Assembly (NCBI GenBank): GCA_960531495.1
Contig: CAUIJY010000071.1
Location: 1,612,001 to 1,676,000 of the forward strand
DNA from: Zeus faber
Taxonomy: Eukaryota; Chordata; Actinopteri; Zeiformes; Zeidae
DNA: 64,000 nt
Direction: 5' to 3'
A model generated the notes under the pieces. The model was not told the origin of the DNA, did not search any database, and saw only the letters and a list, made by a program, of their open reading frames with translations. Position numbers and translations under genes: made by a program. Positions 34,007 to 44,262 of the stretch are shown here, in pieces. Every line of letters starts with the position of its first letter. The first letter of the stretch is position 1.

Positions 34007-35294
34007 TTACAGAATGCTTACGTCTTTCAGCTGGATCCTTGTTTCTGTGAGAGTTCTTGCGGGTGGGGTGACAGGGGCGCAGTGGGAGAGGTGGTGACAG
34101 GGAGCACCAGTTTTATTTTTGAGCTTTACTGCATGTGAGGTGGCCAACACTACCTCCCAAGGTCCAGTCCACCTTGGCTCAGGCCACTTCTGTTTGTGGA
34201 CCTTGATGTGGACCCAGTCTCCGGGGCTGACCACCAGGGTGTGGGGCAGTCTGGGGCAGTGTTCTTGACCTGTGAATACAAAACTCGAGATACTGCGGTT
34301 AGTGCTTTGACATATTCAGGTAAACCTTCCTGGAAATCATCAAAAGCGGGTGATTTAGCTGGTAGGTTGTGAGGACCTGGCATGGGGCGGCCTGTTAATA
34401 TCTCGTGTGGGCTAAGATGTGTTTGACTATGGGGAGAGGTCTCGCATGGACATTAATGCTAGGGGTAGGGCATCTACCCACGTTAGTTTAGTCGTTTTTG
34501 TGATGTTCTGTAGAGACATACTGAGTTGCTGTTTTGTCTCTATCAGCACCTTGGCCATTTTTTCTTTCAACGTCTGGTTTGCACTTTCAACTAGGCCTTT
34601 TGACTGGGGGTGATAGACTGAACCAGATCTATGGGAGATACCTAATGCCTGTTCTACCTGGCTGAGTTTTTTATCGCTGGTAAAATAAGATCCATTGTCC
34701 GAGCAGATAACTGTGGGGTAACCCCACCGAGGAATGCGTTTTTTCCATAACCATTTAATCACAGATACTGCATCCTCTCTTTTGCAAGGGACTGCTTCTA
34801 CCCATTTGGAGAATCGATCTACCATCACGAGTAGGTATCTGTACCCTTGTACTCTGTTGTCCCTGCCCATGCCGGTGTAATCTATGCATATTTCTCTGAA
34901 GGGGTAGGGGGGCACTGAGAATGTTCCCAAAGGTCTTTGGTAGACTGTCTTCTTATTTAGCTCGTGACAGACGACGCATTCTGCAATATGGTTGGCCACC
35001 ATTTCCTCCAGGTAGGGATGCCACCAGTCCTGTTTGAGCCTGTTGGTGGTTCTTTTGGGTCCTTCATGAGTCTGTCCATGTGCATCCTTGATGAGGTAGA
35101 CCAGGAGTGCGGCTGGTGCTACTGGGCGCCCATCGTGGCTTCTCCATAGGCCGCTGGTGCATGTGGCTCCTTTCTTCTGCCACTGCGAGTGTTCGTTCCA
35201 TTTCGCTTCTTTCTGCACTTCTTTCAGATGTTCCTCTGACAAATTGAGGGCGTTGTCTTCAGTAAATACAATCATCATTGCTGCGCTTTCTTTT
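34007..35294 (-). pseudogene. pol: Retroviral integrase region of pol
   Basis: The frame from 35524 down to 34427 carries most of integrase. The zinc-binding HHCC set is visible as H-x3-H (from about 35080) and C-x2-C (about 34978-34967). The catalytic core follows, with Asp in CIDYTG, Asp in SDNGS and Glu in GLVESANQ, with about 36 residues between the last two. After 34427 the reading continues in other frames (34383-34150, then 34234-34007), the last holding the C-terminal SH3-like tail (PGDWVHIK, WTGPWEVV, HHLSHC). At least two frameshifts and one stop break it. Catalytic residues survive, but the polyprotein could not be read through. Confidence 0.85.
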
Positions 35295-35724
35295 AGGTTC
35301 CCTCCTGCTTCTTTTGCTGCTGTGTCGGCTGCGTTTGAATTTCCTTTGGAGTGTCCTTTGCATTTGATGATCTGGATTTTTCGGGGGAGATGTATAGCTT
35401 CCAGGAGGGCGAGTATGAGGTCTTTGTGTTTTACCGGGGCTCCTGCTGACGTTTGGAGTCCTCTTTTCATCCATATGGCTACATCCACGTGAGCTGTATG
35501 CTGAGTCGGTGAATATGTTTGCATTTTTGTTTTTTGAGATTTTTAATGCTTTCACCGAGGCGTCGAGTTCTGCTTTTTGTGTTGATGCTGGTTGTTCTAT
35601 CATCCCACTTCTTAGGGTGACGTGGTGTCCATTAATTTGTTGAATGGCTGCGTATGATGCTCTATTTCCCTCTTCTTCTTTGAAACAACAACCATCTATA
35701 AACAGGACAATTTCTGCATCGGGG
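35295..35724 (-). pseudogene. pol: RNase H domain of the retroviral pol
   Basis: In the frame from 36065 the acidic residues are visible as Asp in LFIDGC (near 35696), Glu in QKAELDA (near 35570) and Asp in FTDSAY (near 35507). A frame change near 35480 moves the last part (the KCKGHSKG block and the AADTAAKEA tail, about 35365-35300) into the frame that continues into integrase. The domain order RT-RNase H-integrase is the retroviral one. Confidence 0.85.
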
Positions 35725-37739
35725 TCAGATGTTCCATCCAAGTCTGTGCGGCCCTTTGCTTCCAGTTTCATGAGCTGTACGCAGTCATGGGTGCCATCTG
35801 CATACTGTAGTCCGCCGGCCAAGTTGATTCCATCAGCTGTGTACAAGACATTGTCTCTTTCCAGGGTGACATGCAAGCGCATCTTGTGTTTTGGTGTGGT
35901 AAAGGTGAAATCCGTTTGATCGAGGTAGGATTTGACTCCATGTGTGGTATGCACGATGGTGGGGTGGTAGAAAGTAATGTGGTCGGTTCTCGTAGGGCGT
36001 GTGCGATGGCAGCCGTGTGTCGTCCACATCCGGAGAGTCCATGTTCCACTGTGTCGAGTTTGCAACTGTGGTGAGCCAGGATCGCGCGCTCACCGTGTCT
36101 AGGCTGCCAGAGCACAGCTTGACAATTCCGTGCTTTTCAGTAACGTCCAAATGGAACGAGGAAGAGATGTCTGGGGTGCATAGGTGTTCGGCCTTCCCCA
36201 TGAGTTGTTTCAATCTTATGAACGCTTCCTCCGCACTTGTGGTCCAGTTGAGTGGTGCCTTGACGTTCCGATGGCCAGCTTCCGCAATGGGTTCGCGTGG
36301 GGGAACAGTGTGGTCCACATAATCAGCTATGTGGTGTCTGCTATAGCCAGTGAGTCCCAGGAATGCTAGCATTTGCTGCACGGTGGTGGGTTTAGGGTAC
36401 TGGAGCATTCTCTGTTGTCTTTCCGGGTTGATGTATCTCTTATCTCCCGTGATCCTTTTTCCCAGGAATACCACTTCTGTGCGGCAGACCTGTGCTTTTT
36501 CCTTCCTGATTTTGTAGCCACATTTTGCGATGCGCCGTAGCAGGGATTTGGTGGCCGTGAGGCAATTTTCTACTGTGGTGATGTCCATGAGGATGTCGTC
36601 GACATACTGGATGAGTAGGAGTTCCTTGAGATCTGCCTTCAGGCAGGCGTTGAATATGGTTGGCGTGCATGTGAATCCTCGTAGCATTCTTGTGTAGGTC
36701 TAAGAGCATTTTTTAAATGTAAATGCAAACATATCTTGACTTTCTTTGGCCAAGGGGAGGCAAAAAAATGCGTTGGCCAGGTCGATGACGGTGAAAAATT
36801 GATGACTCGGGGAGCCTGCATGCAGGGCGACATGGGGGTTGGGCACTTTTTCAGTAATGGGTTGGACCACCTGGTTGATACGTCGCAGATCGTGGACCAG
36901 GCGCCATGAGTGTCCTCCAGCCTTGGGTACTGGTAGAATTTGTGTGTTCCACGGTGAATCCGCTGGTCGTAGAACTCCTGCTTGTAAGAGGCCTTCAATG
37001 GTGGAGGCTATTCGAGCAGCTGCCTCGGGCTTGACCTTGTACTGACCTTGCCAAATGGGCACAGCGTGGGCTTTCACTTTGATGTGTATATTGTGGTGTG
37101 GTGTGCAGCCAACGTGATAGGGGCCGGTGGTCCAGAGGGTTGGCGGTAGTTGGGCGAACATTTCTGCTGCCAGGGGGTGTTCTTCGATGCTTCCTTGATA
37201 AGTTCTTTCCAGGACATTTCTTTCATATATGCCTTGTTCGTAGCTGTTGTGTCCTATTCTCCAAACCGATTTGTCTGGCATGTGTTGCAACAGGGGGTTC
37301 GTTGTGGGGACCCAGGTGGGTTGGCGAGGGCTCTTTTGACCATGGGGCCCAATTGTTTGGCTGCATGGTTGGCTTCTACGGCTAGGGTCACATGTGGAAC
37401 TGCGGTGTCGTGAAGTAGATACCAGGATTGTTGGTCTGGTGTCAGGCGGACCGCTGCTGCAACTCCTTCGTGGCCCAGATAGAAGTCTGTTGTCTGGAGT
37501 CGTTCTTGTCGTCCCTCCTTTTTCGCTTCCCAGCCTTCGTCATAGATGTCATCACGGTGGCGTGTGAAACAGAGAGTGCAGTGTACGGGTCCAGCATCGA
37601 CTTTTTCCAGAGTTGGTAGGTTTACAAAATGCCACCAGCCGGTGAGTGTGGGGTCGGGGGTGGTATCAGGAGTTCCACCTAAGACGAGTATACGCTCGAG
37701 GGGTATTAGCTCTTCTTTTGGCTCAGAGAAACTAACTTC
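35725..37739 (-). pseudogene. pol: Reverse transcriptase region of the retroviral pol
   Basis: Fingers and palm are in one frame from about 37740 to 35833. It contains a LRPADSPWNTQILPV-type block, DLRRINQ, the first catalytic Asp in VIDLANAFF, and the YVDD active site near 36606-36595. A single in-frame TAG at 36700-36702 interrupts this frame between the two catalytic blocks. Downstream, after the FHLDVTEKHG block near 36140, the reading slips into other frames through the connection domain. YVDD is usual for gamma- and epsilon-type retroviruses. The upstream part of this frame (37254-37740) is a spacer after protease with no clear domain. Confidence 0.85.
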
Positions 37740-38110
37740 CAGACCGTGGAGGTTACATATCACAGATGCCCCTGTTCTTCGGAGAAGGTCCCTTCCCATT
37801 AGGTTGGTGGGGCAGCTTGGTGAGTAGAGGTATTGGTGTCTGACTTTGTGAGGACCTATCTTGGTAGGGAGGGGTGCGGTGAAGGGTTGGACTTGTGTCG
37901 TCCCAGAGAATCCAACAGTCCGTAATTTCCGAGTGGATAGTTGTATGTAGTACGTAGTATGTTGGCGGCCAGGTTCTTCAAGCAAGACACGTGACAGTGA
38001 CAGTGACAGTAATTCCTTGGATTGACAGTGATTCCTTGGATTGTACATGGCACTACTGGTTCGGCATTTATTTTTGTCTGTACCACCACTTCCATGTCCC
38101 CTGGGCGCCT
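37740..38110 (-). pseudogene. pro: Retroviral protease region, active site lost
   Basis: It follows the gag stop in the same frame (38110 downwards). The N-terminal strand is visible. Then a 19-base direct duplication (ATTCCTTGGATTG... on the + strand, repeats starting at 38012 and 38031), plus a short GTGACA expansion, shifts the frame. The flap and C-terminal part continue in another frame and end with a NLMGRDLL block near 37800-37782. The expected DTG/DSG active-site triplet is not seen in any frame at the right place (about 37970-37990). The protease of this copy is therefore dead. Confidence 0.75.
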
Positions 38111-38113
38111 CTA
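38111..38113 (-). promoter_or_regulatory. In-frame UAG between gag and pro
   Basis: The nucleocapsid frame ends in TAG. The codons that follow, without any shift, encode the start of protease, beginning AGG CGC CCA GGG. This is the layout of gamma- and epsilon-retroviruses, which make Gag-Pol by stop-codon readthrough. Whether a downstream pseudoknot is present was not established. Confidence 0.7.
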
Positions 38114-40549
38114 TGCTCCATGCCATGGCGGGGTGTCCTTGCGGGGTCCTCCCTTTCCTCTCGAGGAAGCTCCTCTTCCTCTCTGAGGGGGGCGGTAGGA
38201 TCCTCTATATAATTGCTGGGGTTGTTGGTTCTGGGGGCATTCCCTTGCCCAGTGGTCACTTTGGCCACAGATGAAACATCCTGTAGTTTTCTCGGGTCCT
38301 CCCCATCCTCTAGAGGATTGGAATTGTCCTCTCCCTCTCAGTTGCTGCCATTGGGGGGGGCCTTGGGGGTATGAGGGTGCGGGGGCCCCTGGATACTGCC
38401 GCTGGGCATATTCATAGGGAGTCCAGGCCTGCTGCCATTGGGGTAGGTGCTGGGCTGGTGGGTAGGCGGGGGTTACAGTTAGGGGCTGTGGTCCTGTCCA
38501 TTGTAGTGGCGCGGTTTGGGGCGGGGCCTGTGCTTCAGGGGTGGTGACTACTGCTTGCACAGTTGCTTTCTTCTTTTTGTCCGTATTGACTTCATCTTCC
38601 AGTTTTTTTACCTGCATTTTTAGTAGTCTGGTTTGTATGGAATCTTTCTCCAGGAATTCGTCTTCTTGCTTTTTGATGTGTCTTTCCAGGTGATGGATGA
38701 GATGGCTCTCCCACTGTCTCTCGGTCATGTCTGACAGTCAAACTGTGTCTGCGAGCTACAGCCTGACATCTCCTGGGAGGCCATTTTGGCATTTGGCATC
38801 TGCATGTACATGGGGAGACCCACTAGGCAGGGGTCATGACGTTCTACAGTGCTATCACTCCAGAGCTCCTTTGCTCATGTGAGATAGGCGTGTGGTTCTT
38901 CCCCATTTTTAAATCTCAGGCCTGCCAGGGCCACTGTGTTGCGTCTGGTCGGCCAGGTTTCTCCTATGGCTGTCCATATGTCATTCCGCATGTGGTCGAA
39001 TGGGTGCTCGTGTGCCATGGTGAGGGTTCTAACTTCTCTTTCCAGGGAGGTCAGGGTGATGTTTCCTGCTGTGGCGCGGAGAATGGCTCGCACATCTCTT
39101 AGGGCTAGTGTGTCAGCCGCTGTGTGGTTTTCGAAGATTCGGATCCATGCTGCAGCTCCTTTGTCCAACGCTGATAGGTTGCCTTTGAGGGCCTGCATGT
39201 CGCGGTGGTACCAGGGAACAAATGTTTCTCTTTTGGCGGACTGCTTTTGTTCCTCCTCTCGTTGTCTAATTTTCGAGCGGGTAACTATCCCTATTGCTGA
39301 CGATCTTCTGGCCTGGCTTTTGGATGATGCTATAAGGGTTCCTTTTCTTCTGTTGTCGTTTGTGTACTCTCCCCGGGAGCTGCCACTGTTTTTGAATGAC
39401 CACTTTTTTGTCTTAGTCTCGTGGTCTGACATGGGTTCTTCTTCCCAGGAGCGGAGGGGGGTGGGGTGTCTTTGTTTTGTTTTCTTAAAGGTGTATTTGG
39501 GGACTACAGGGGTAGGTGAAGGTGTGGGCTGGCTTCGGGTCTTTTGTTTTTCTTTGGGTTGTTGTTTGGCTGTAGCGTCTGCAGGAGGTGCTATGAGATG
39601 AACATGGGTTGTGTTGGCATCCTCTGGTAGTTGGCCACATTGTCCAGTCAGTGTGACAGTTGCGTGGCTAACCCTTGTGGTACATTTCTTTTTCCTTTCT
39701 TGATGTCTTTTTGTGGTTTGTAGGACTGGCAAGTGCATTCGTCGTCCTCTGTATTAGAGGAGAGAAACTCTTTGTGTCTGTTTGATCGTTAGGGGGCGAT
39801 GTCTGATCATTGTCCTTGTTCTCACTGTCAGATGGCTTTGGGGAGGGCTGTACTCGGAAATGGATTTGGATCGGGCCTTCCATTACTAATACGGGTGCTT
39901 GTATTTCTGGCGGGGGTGGGGTGGCTATTTTCTGGTTGCTCAGCACAGGGGGCGCTGTTGCTTCAGGTGTGTGCTCGGTCTTAGGGTTGTACGGAGAGGG
40001 GGGGTGCCGATGTGTTTCTTCATCGGCCAGCAGGGAGGGGTAGCGGGATGGGGTGGTGTGTGGTTGGAGTGGGGTGTGACCTTGGGGGATGGGTTCGGGG
40101 AGGGGTGGTAACTTGTCTTCTTGTGGGGGGTAGGGTTCCTTCTGGGCTTCTACCACTGCCTTGGTTGCGGCATTTCTGATTTTATTGCGACGTTCGACAA
40201 TCATTTCCGCTCGAATCCATGCCGTCATTATGTGCTGAACCAGCGCCCATTGTGCACGCTGCTTGTTTAACTTGCGCTTTCAAGCCCCCATTAATCCAGG
40301 GTTGTTTTTTGCATCCACTCCTGCTTCAGCCAGCAGTCTTTTTTCTTCCTCTATCACCTTGGTGCGGTTTTCTGCTGTCGGGGTAGTGTCTTTCGACCAC
40401 CACCCTGCTTTGATCCATTTTTGTTCATATTTATGGAATTTCCAAGTTTCTCAAGCATGGAACTTTGGCTCTGTTCTGTTCTTGAGCTCAGCTACAGCTT
40501 CAATACGAATCTCACTGGTGCCGGGTCTGGGGGATGGGGTCTTTTCCAT
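38111..40549 (-). pseudogene. gag: Retroviral gag (matrix, Pro-rich, capsid, nucleocapsid)
   Basis: The start codon is the ATG reading down from 40549. It is the first in a frame that continues through matrix-like sequence to 39668. TGA codons at 40453-40451 and 40282-40280 break the matrix part. A proline-rich segment with polar linkers covers about 40130-39750. After a frame change near 39700 the frame 39738-38875 holds a basic linker and the capsid N-terminal domain (GAAAWIRIFE and DVRAIL blocks, about 39165-39075). More frame changes occur between 38875 and 38728. The last frame, 38728-38111, has a charged helical segment, a Pro/Gln-rich segment and one CCHC zinc knuckle (CFICGQSDHWAREC, about 38278-38237), then an RG-rich tail. 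One knuckle and the Pro-rich region fit a gamma/epsilon-like virus. Confidence 0.82.
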
Positions 40550-41116
40550 TATGTTTTTGAATGGCAGGAGAACAAAAGACATGGGAAGAAGTGGGAGGGG
40601 GAAACCTCAAATGTTCGGATCTCAATGTGTTTCTGGTGCAGCTACGCCACTAGTGGTCTTTTAGGTTATTACAGGTCAACTTTTTTTTTTTTATTTGTAT
40701 TTTTTTTTTATATATTGCCCTTTTATCTAGGGCAATTTGAGGAGGTTGTTCATACACATACACACACAAAACCTCTATCACACATGCACAGACTCTATCA
40801 AACACACACTCTCTTAAACACAAAGACTGTCTCAAACACACACACGCCCGCGGTCTCTCTCACATTCACACACACGCATGGTACCTCTCTTTCCACACAC
40901 ACAAGGTACCTCGTTGCGCACACTCTCACTCACACAGCCGGCAATACAATTTTACGCTAAGTCACGTGAATTGGGCCTTTAACCCTTTAATATTTGGTTT
41001 CTCTAAGAACCGGGCCTTTAACCCCTAAATGCTTGGCTTCCTTTTTACTTTAAAAATGATTCCGGGCCTTTCACCCTTAAATGAAATTACCGACTATCGA
41101 CTACCCTTCTGAAGGC

Positions 41117-41320
41117 TGAGTTTAACATTTCATCGCCAGACATCACTTAGTTTAGGCATTTCGGAGGTCTTTTCAACAACCGGGCCTAAACGGGATTCGG
41201 AATTACTTCACGAGTTAAACATTGTTCATCACCAAAACGTCGCTCAGTTTAGGCATACTGGATGTATTCTCTACACACGGGCCCAAACGTTACGTGGAAT
41301 TACTACGCAAGTTAAACACA
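41117..41320 (-). repeat. ~96 bp leader direct repeats
   Basis: On the + strand, GAGTTTAACATT...AGTTTAGGCAT...CGGGCCTAAAC...GGAATTACTTCAC is followed by GAGTTAAACATT...AGTTTAGGCAT...CGGGCCCAAAC...GGAATTACTACGC and then AAGTTAAACA. Units are about 75-80% alike by eye, with spacing of 95-97 bases. Confidence 0.75.
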
Positions 41321-41359
41321 CAGCCGCTTCGAAGGGGGGTTTCCTAACCCGTTCCCTTA

Positions 41360-41368
41360 ACTTACCTT
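41360..41368 (-). promoter_or_regulatory. Candidate major splice donor of the retrovirus
   Basis: The minus strand reads AAG|GTAAGT, an exact match to the vertebrate donor consensus, with the exon edge at 41366. It lies about 260 bases after the primer site and upstream of gag, as expected for the donor of a spliced env RNA. A weaker AAG|GTGAGC lies near 41556. Confidence 0.5.
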
Positions 41369-41626
41369 ACTACCGTTCTCATCAAACAATCCAATTTCTC
41401 CTCTCCACAATATTTAACAATTATTATTCATGCATCATTCAACAATACATCCCCAAAACCACAAAGTTGTTCGTCCAGCCTTAAACAGTACAACACTTCC
41501 ACCTAAAATATTCCTATCTAATCTATGCAGACTTCATGAAATGGCTCTGCTCACCTTTTAGCGGGTACCCATGGAAGTATCGCAACCGTTCAGGCTTTCG
41601 GAACTCCTCTGCAGTCTTGTAATGGG

Positions 41627-41644
41627 ATCACGTCGGGGTCACCA
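41627..41644 (-). other. Primer binding site for tRNA-Trp
   Basis: The minus strand reads TGGTGACCCCGACGTGAT. This is the reverse complement of the 3' end of vertebrate tRNA-Trp including CCA, an 18-base match to the known tRNA sequence (recalled). It sits three bases inside the end of the LTR and upstream of the leader and gag, the standard position. Confidence 0.9.
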
Positions 41645-41647
41645 ATT

Positions 41648-41990
41648 TGTCGTGTTCAAAATTTCCAAATCCGGAATGATGGGATGAAACTGGAACTTTG
41701 AGCTACGGAGAGTTTATAGGACGGTTTGAGAATCTACCAAAAAATAGAAAACGTTTTACGTCGACGTGGTTAGTCCTAAACTGCGTGTCTCATCTAGCAT
41801 ACATTTCACCCAGGAGTCTGCAGAAACTTTGTTTCCTCGTCACTTTGTTACAAACGACAGACCCCCCTTTGCGAGGCGGTCCCGCCTTTGTTATTTCCCA
41901 TCTCCCGAGTATCTAGTTTCAGACTCCCCGCTGTGTGTGCGCCAGATTAACCGTTTCAGTGCCGGTTTCTAACTGGTTGCGTAGTTACAC
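41648..41990 (-). mobile_element. 5' LTR of the retrovirus (far edge uncertain)
   Basis: The LTR end facing gag is fixed by the CA at 41649-41648 just before the primer site. A TATAAA string on the minus strand at 41718-41713 may be the core promoter, although it is close to the LTR end. The U3 edge cannot be fixed because no second LTR remains in the window for comparison; 41990 is only a guess from the change to AT-rich DNA. Confidence 0.45.
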
Positions 41991-42245
41991 CCAGTGTCTT
42001 TAGACATGTTTTAATTTTGGCTCTGACTGATCAATAAAACTGTATTTCATAATTACCCACTATATGAATGATAGTAATGTACATGAATAAATTTATGTAA
42101 TGTATACTGTAGTATACACACATATAGTTTTGCTATCGAGGATTAGTTCAATCTGTAATGTTATAGTTATAGTAGTAAAGTTATATGTAGTACGTAATAG
42201 TTATAGTATATGTATATATATATATATATTTTTTTTTCTCACAAA
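41991..42245. other. AT-rich DNA with a (TA)n tract
   Basis: AT-rich sequence with a TA run at about 42213-42229 and a T run leading into copy C of the unnamed repeat. No coding signal. Confidence 0.6.
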
Positions 42246-42562
42246 ACCCAACAGGAAGTCGGCCATTTTTAATTTTCCTGACTTTTTAGTCATATTTATG
42301 TTTTGTACTTTAGCGAAACTCCTCCTTGGCGATTTATCGGATCGGCTTCAAACTTGACGAGTGTCTACAAGACACCTTCACAGCTTAACATTATCAAAAT
42401 ATATATATTTTTTGGCACACGGTGTGGGCGTGGCAACACGTTAAATTTCATGTTCCAAAAGATACTTGGAAATTCACGAAACTTTGTGCACTCGTCAGTC
42501 CCAGTGTGGCAATTGATATTCTATGGGTTCCGTGCTTGGGCATGGCAAAATGACCGGACACG
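42246..42562 (+). repeat. Unnamed modular interspersed repeat, copy C
   Basis: This copy is very similar to copy A (32127-32440) in the opposite orientation, from CAACAGGAAGTCGGCCATTT to the CAGTCCCAGTGTGGCA block and beyond. Copies A and C lie outside the two ends of the retrovirus, about 9.8 kb apart, as inverted repeats. Confidence 0.85.
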
Positions 42563-42939
42563 CCCTGTTGAAAATTTCAAAACATCAAACCTATTCACTT
42601 TTTAACATGAAATTGGGTATATTAATGTAACATCACTAGACTCAAAAAAAATTATATTGCCGCCATGACCGACACCCAACCAACAGGAAGGTGGCCATAT
42701 TGGATTTAATGTGCGCAAACTCCTAGGGGATTCATCAGATCGACTTCAAAGTTCGCGAGTGTCTACAAGACACTTTGGGGATTAAATTTATTAAAACATT
42801 GGGTTTTCGTCACACAATGTGGGCATGGCACTGTGTTGAATTGAAGTGTTAACCTGACTTTTGGGGCCTTAAGAAACTCGAAAAATAACAAAACTTTACA
42901 CACTCAAGATCAAACCTATTCACTTTTTTAGTATCTCCT
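42563..42939 (+). repeat. Further module of the unnamed repeat
   Basis: It continues copy C with blocks shared with copy B: TTGAAAATTTCAAAACATCA, AACAGGAAGGTGGCC, CGCGAGTGTCTACAAGACAC, GTCACACAATGTGGGC and GACTTTTGGGGCC. It ends near 42925, where the LINE-like fragment begins. Confidence 0.7.
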
Positions 42940-43218
42940 CCGAGATCTGCATAGAATTCCGGCAGGTTTTCCTCTTGTCTTTCTCCTCCGTCGGCGTATT
43001 GGTAAACACAGTGGCGGCAGGACAAAGAGATCTTAGTACGTACTCCGGTAAGTTGCGAAAAAGTCCGTATGAGGTGTCGAACAGACGTCCAGGAGTGCTT
43101 GTCGTTCATATTGTAATAGCGACAGTGCACTGCATGCAAAAATAAGAACAATACAAATAGTAATAAACACAAAACTAAGAGTTGAATGCAGAGCCGGTGT
43201 GTCCATACTACGGCGCAC
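42940..43218 (-). pseudogene. LINE-like ORF start, truncated
   Basis: A frame opens on the minus strand at ATG 43218 with a hydrophobic stretch (about residues 10-35), is interrupted once by TAA at 43033-43035, and continues in the same frame through a PPLCLPIRRRRKTRGKPAG block to about 42940. Arg/Lys-rich blocks of this type stand at the start of the endonuclease/RT frame of several fish LINEs (from memory). The element is cut by the neighbouring repeat before any RT motif, so the assignment is moderate. Confidence 0.45.
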
Positions 43219-44067
43219 CCGGAAGTTAGTCCGGGTTAACTCATAAGTTAGCTAGCTTCCTCTGCTGAACCAATATTTTACTAAAATGACTTTTACAACT
43301 CTCTTTGCTCCAACTTCCATCCTTAACAAAGAATCCCAAATGCATCATTTGCTAACTTTCCCACTTTCATTGTCTTTCACATCAACTTCCATAATCATTT
43401 CAGCCTGTCAACTAACTTTACAGCTCTCTCGCCTTGTTATATTTTTTTCAAATAAATTTAAAGCCTTACAGTATCCTTTCCAGAAATCCTACCAGATATT
43501 TAGATTATAACGCTACTTTTAAACCAAGGACTCATGTGGGAAACTAGTTTGACATGTTGTGTACAACACACATACTATGCTTACTGTATCTCACATTTAT
43601 ACATTTGCTTGTTTTTAATCGCGATTTTCATCAGCCATGTAGCTAAACATACCCCGAGACACTGATAAAATGTCTCCGAACTCATCTCATCCATACGTGC
43701 TCCAGAGTGATCCATCGGCCAGGCGGTCACACGCCTCAAACATCATTTCAATCACCCAAGGATTCATTCATTCAACGCTTTTGCTAGGATGGGTCAAGAA
43801 TAATCTATAATAATCATGTATTTAATAATGTCGATTTTATTATTGGATAACATAAAGCAAATAAACAGACAAAAACCACGATTCTCTTGATCAATGCAAA
43901 ATTGGCTACTTCATAAGTAAGGCATACATTTTTAATGTACAACACATCTCTGAGTACTTAAAAAAGCCCTCTATATAATACATTTCTCTTTATTCTTCTT
44001 CATAATATTGTTCTTATACTGTAGCTAACCAATAATAAATGAAATACTTTTTACCATTAATGCAACT
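43219..44067. other. Unassigned DNA
   Basis: AT-rich sequence with no supported gene. The first ~50 bases may be the 5' untranslated part of the LINE-like fragment. No tandem repeat or RNA gene was recognised. Confidence 0.4.
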
Positions 44068-44262
44068 TCTGGTGCTCCTTCGTTTTGCTGATGGCCTTCT
44101 AGTCTGGATCATACGTTGTGAGGTTAAGCTTAATGCAGGCGTTGAGGCTTCCATCAGTTAAACTTAAGCGTAGGATGGTCTTAATGTTTCTCAGATGCGA
44201 GAAAGACTGCTCACATGCATTTGTAAAGCCAAACATGGTCAATACGGCATTACTCACACGCT
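44068..44262 (-). pseudogene. hAT transposase C-terminal remnant
   Basis: Reading down from 44262, one frame gives about 54 residues with the pattern of the hAT dimerisation region: a hydrophobic-FGFTNACEQSFSHLR block, then RLSLTDGSLNACIKL. A TAG follows at 44101-44099, close to where such proteins end. The rest of the transposase (BED finger, catalytic residues) is not seen upstream on this strand. It belongs with the terminal repeat at 44966. Confidence 0.65.

Larger units (their letters stand above)
40550..41626 (-). other. Long retroviral leader between primer site and gag
   Basis: About 1.08 kb separates the primer site from gag, long for this type. On the + strand it has a T-rich tract (40679-40710), about 190 bases rich in CACA (GU-rich in viral RNA, 40750-40940), three GGGCCTTT-CACCC or GGGCCTTTAACCC blocks (40973, 41012, 41064), and a ~96 base unit repeated about twice (from about 41117 and 41212, with a third partial start at 41309). 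No open frame is supported. A strong splice donor lies at 41366/41365. Confidence 0.65.

Noticed and set aside
34964-39601. Plus-strand frames across the provirus (for example 38936-39601)
   Set aside because: They are antisense to gag and pol, which carry recognisable domains on the minus strand. No domain is seen in the plus-strand frames.
40741-40960. CA-rich stretch as a separate coding frame (plus-strand frame ending at 40960)
   Set aside because: It is a low-complexity CACA translation within the retroviral leader.
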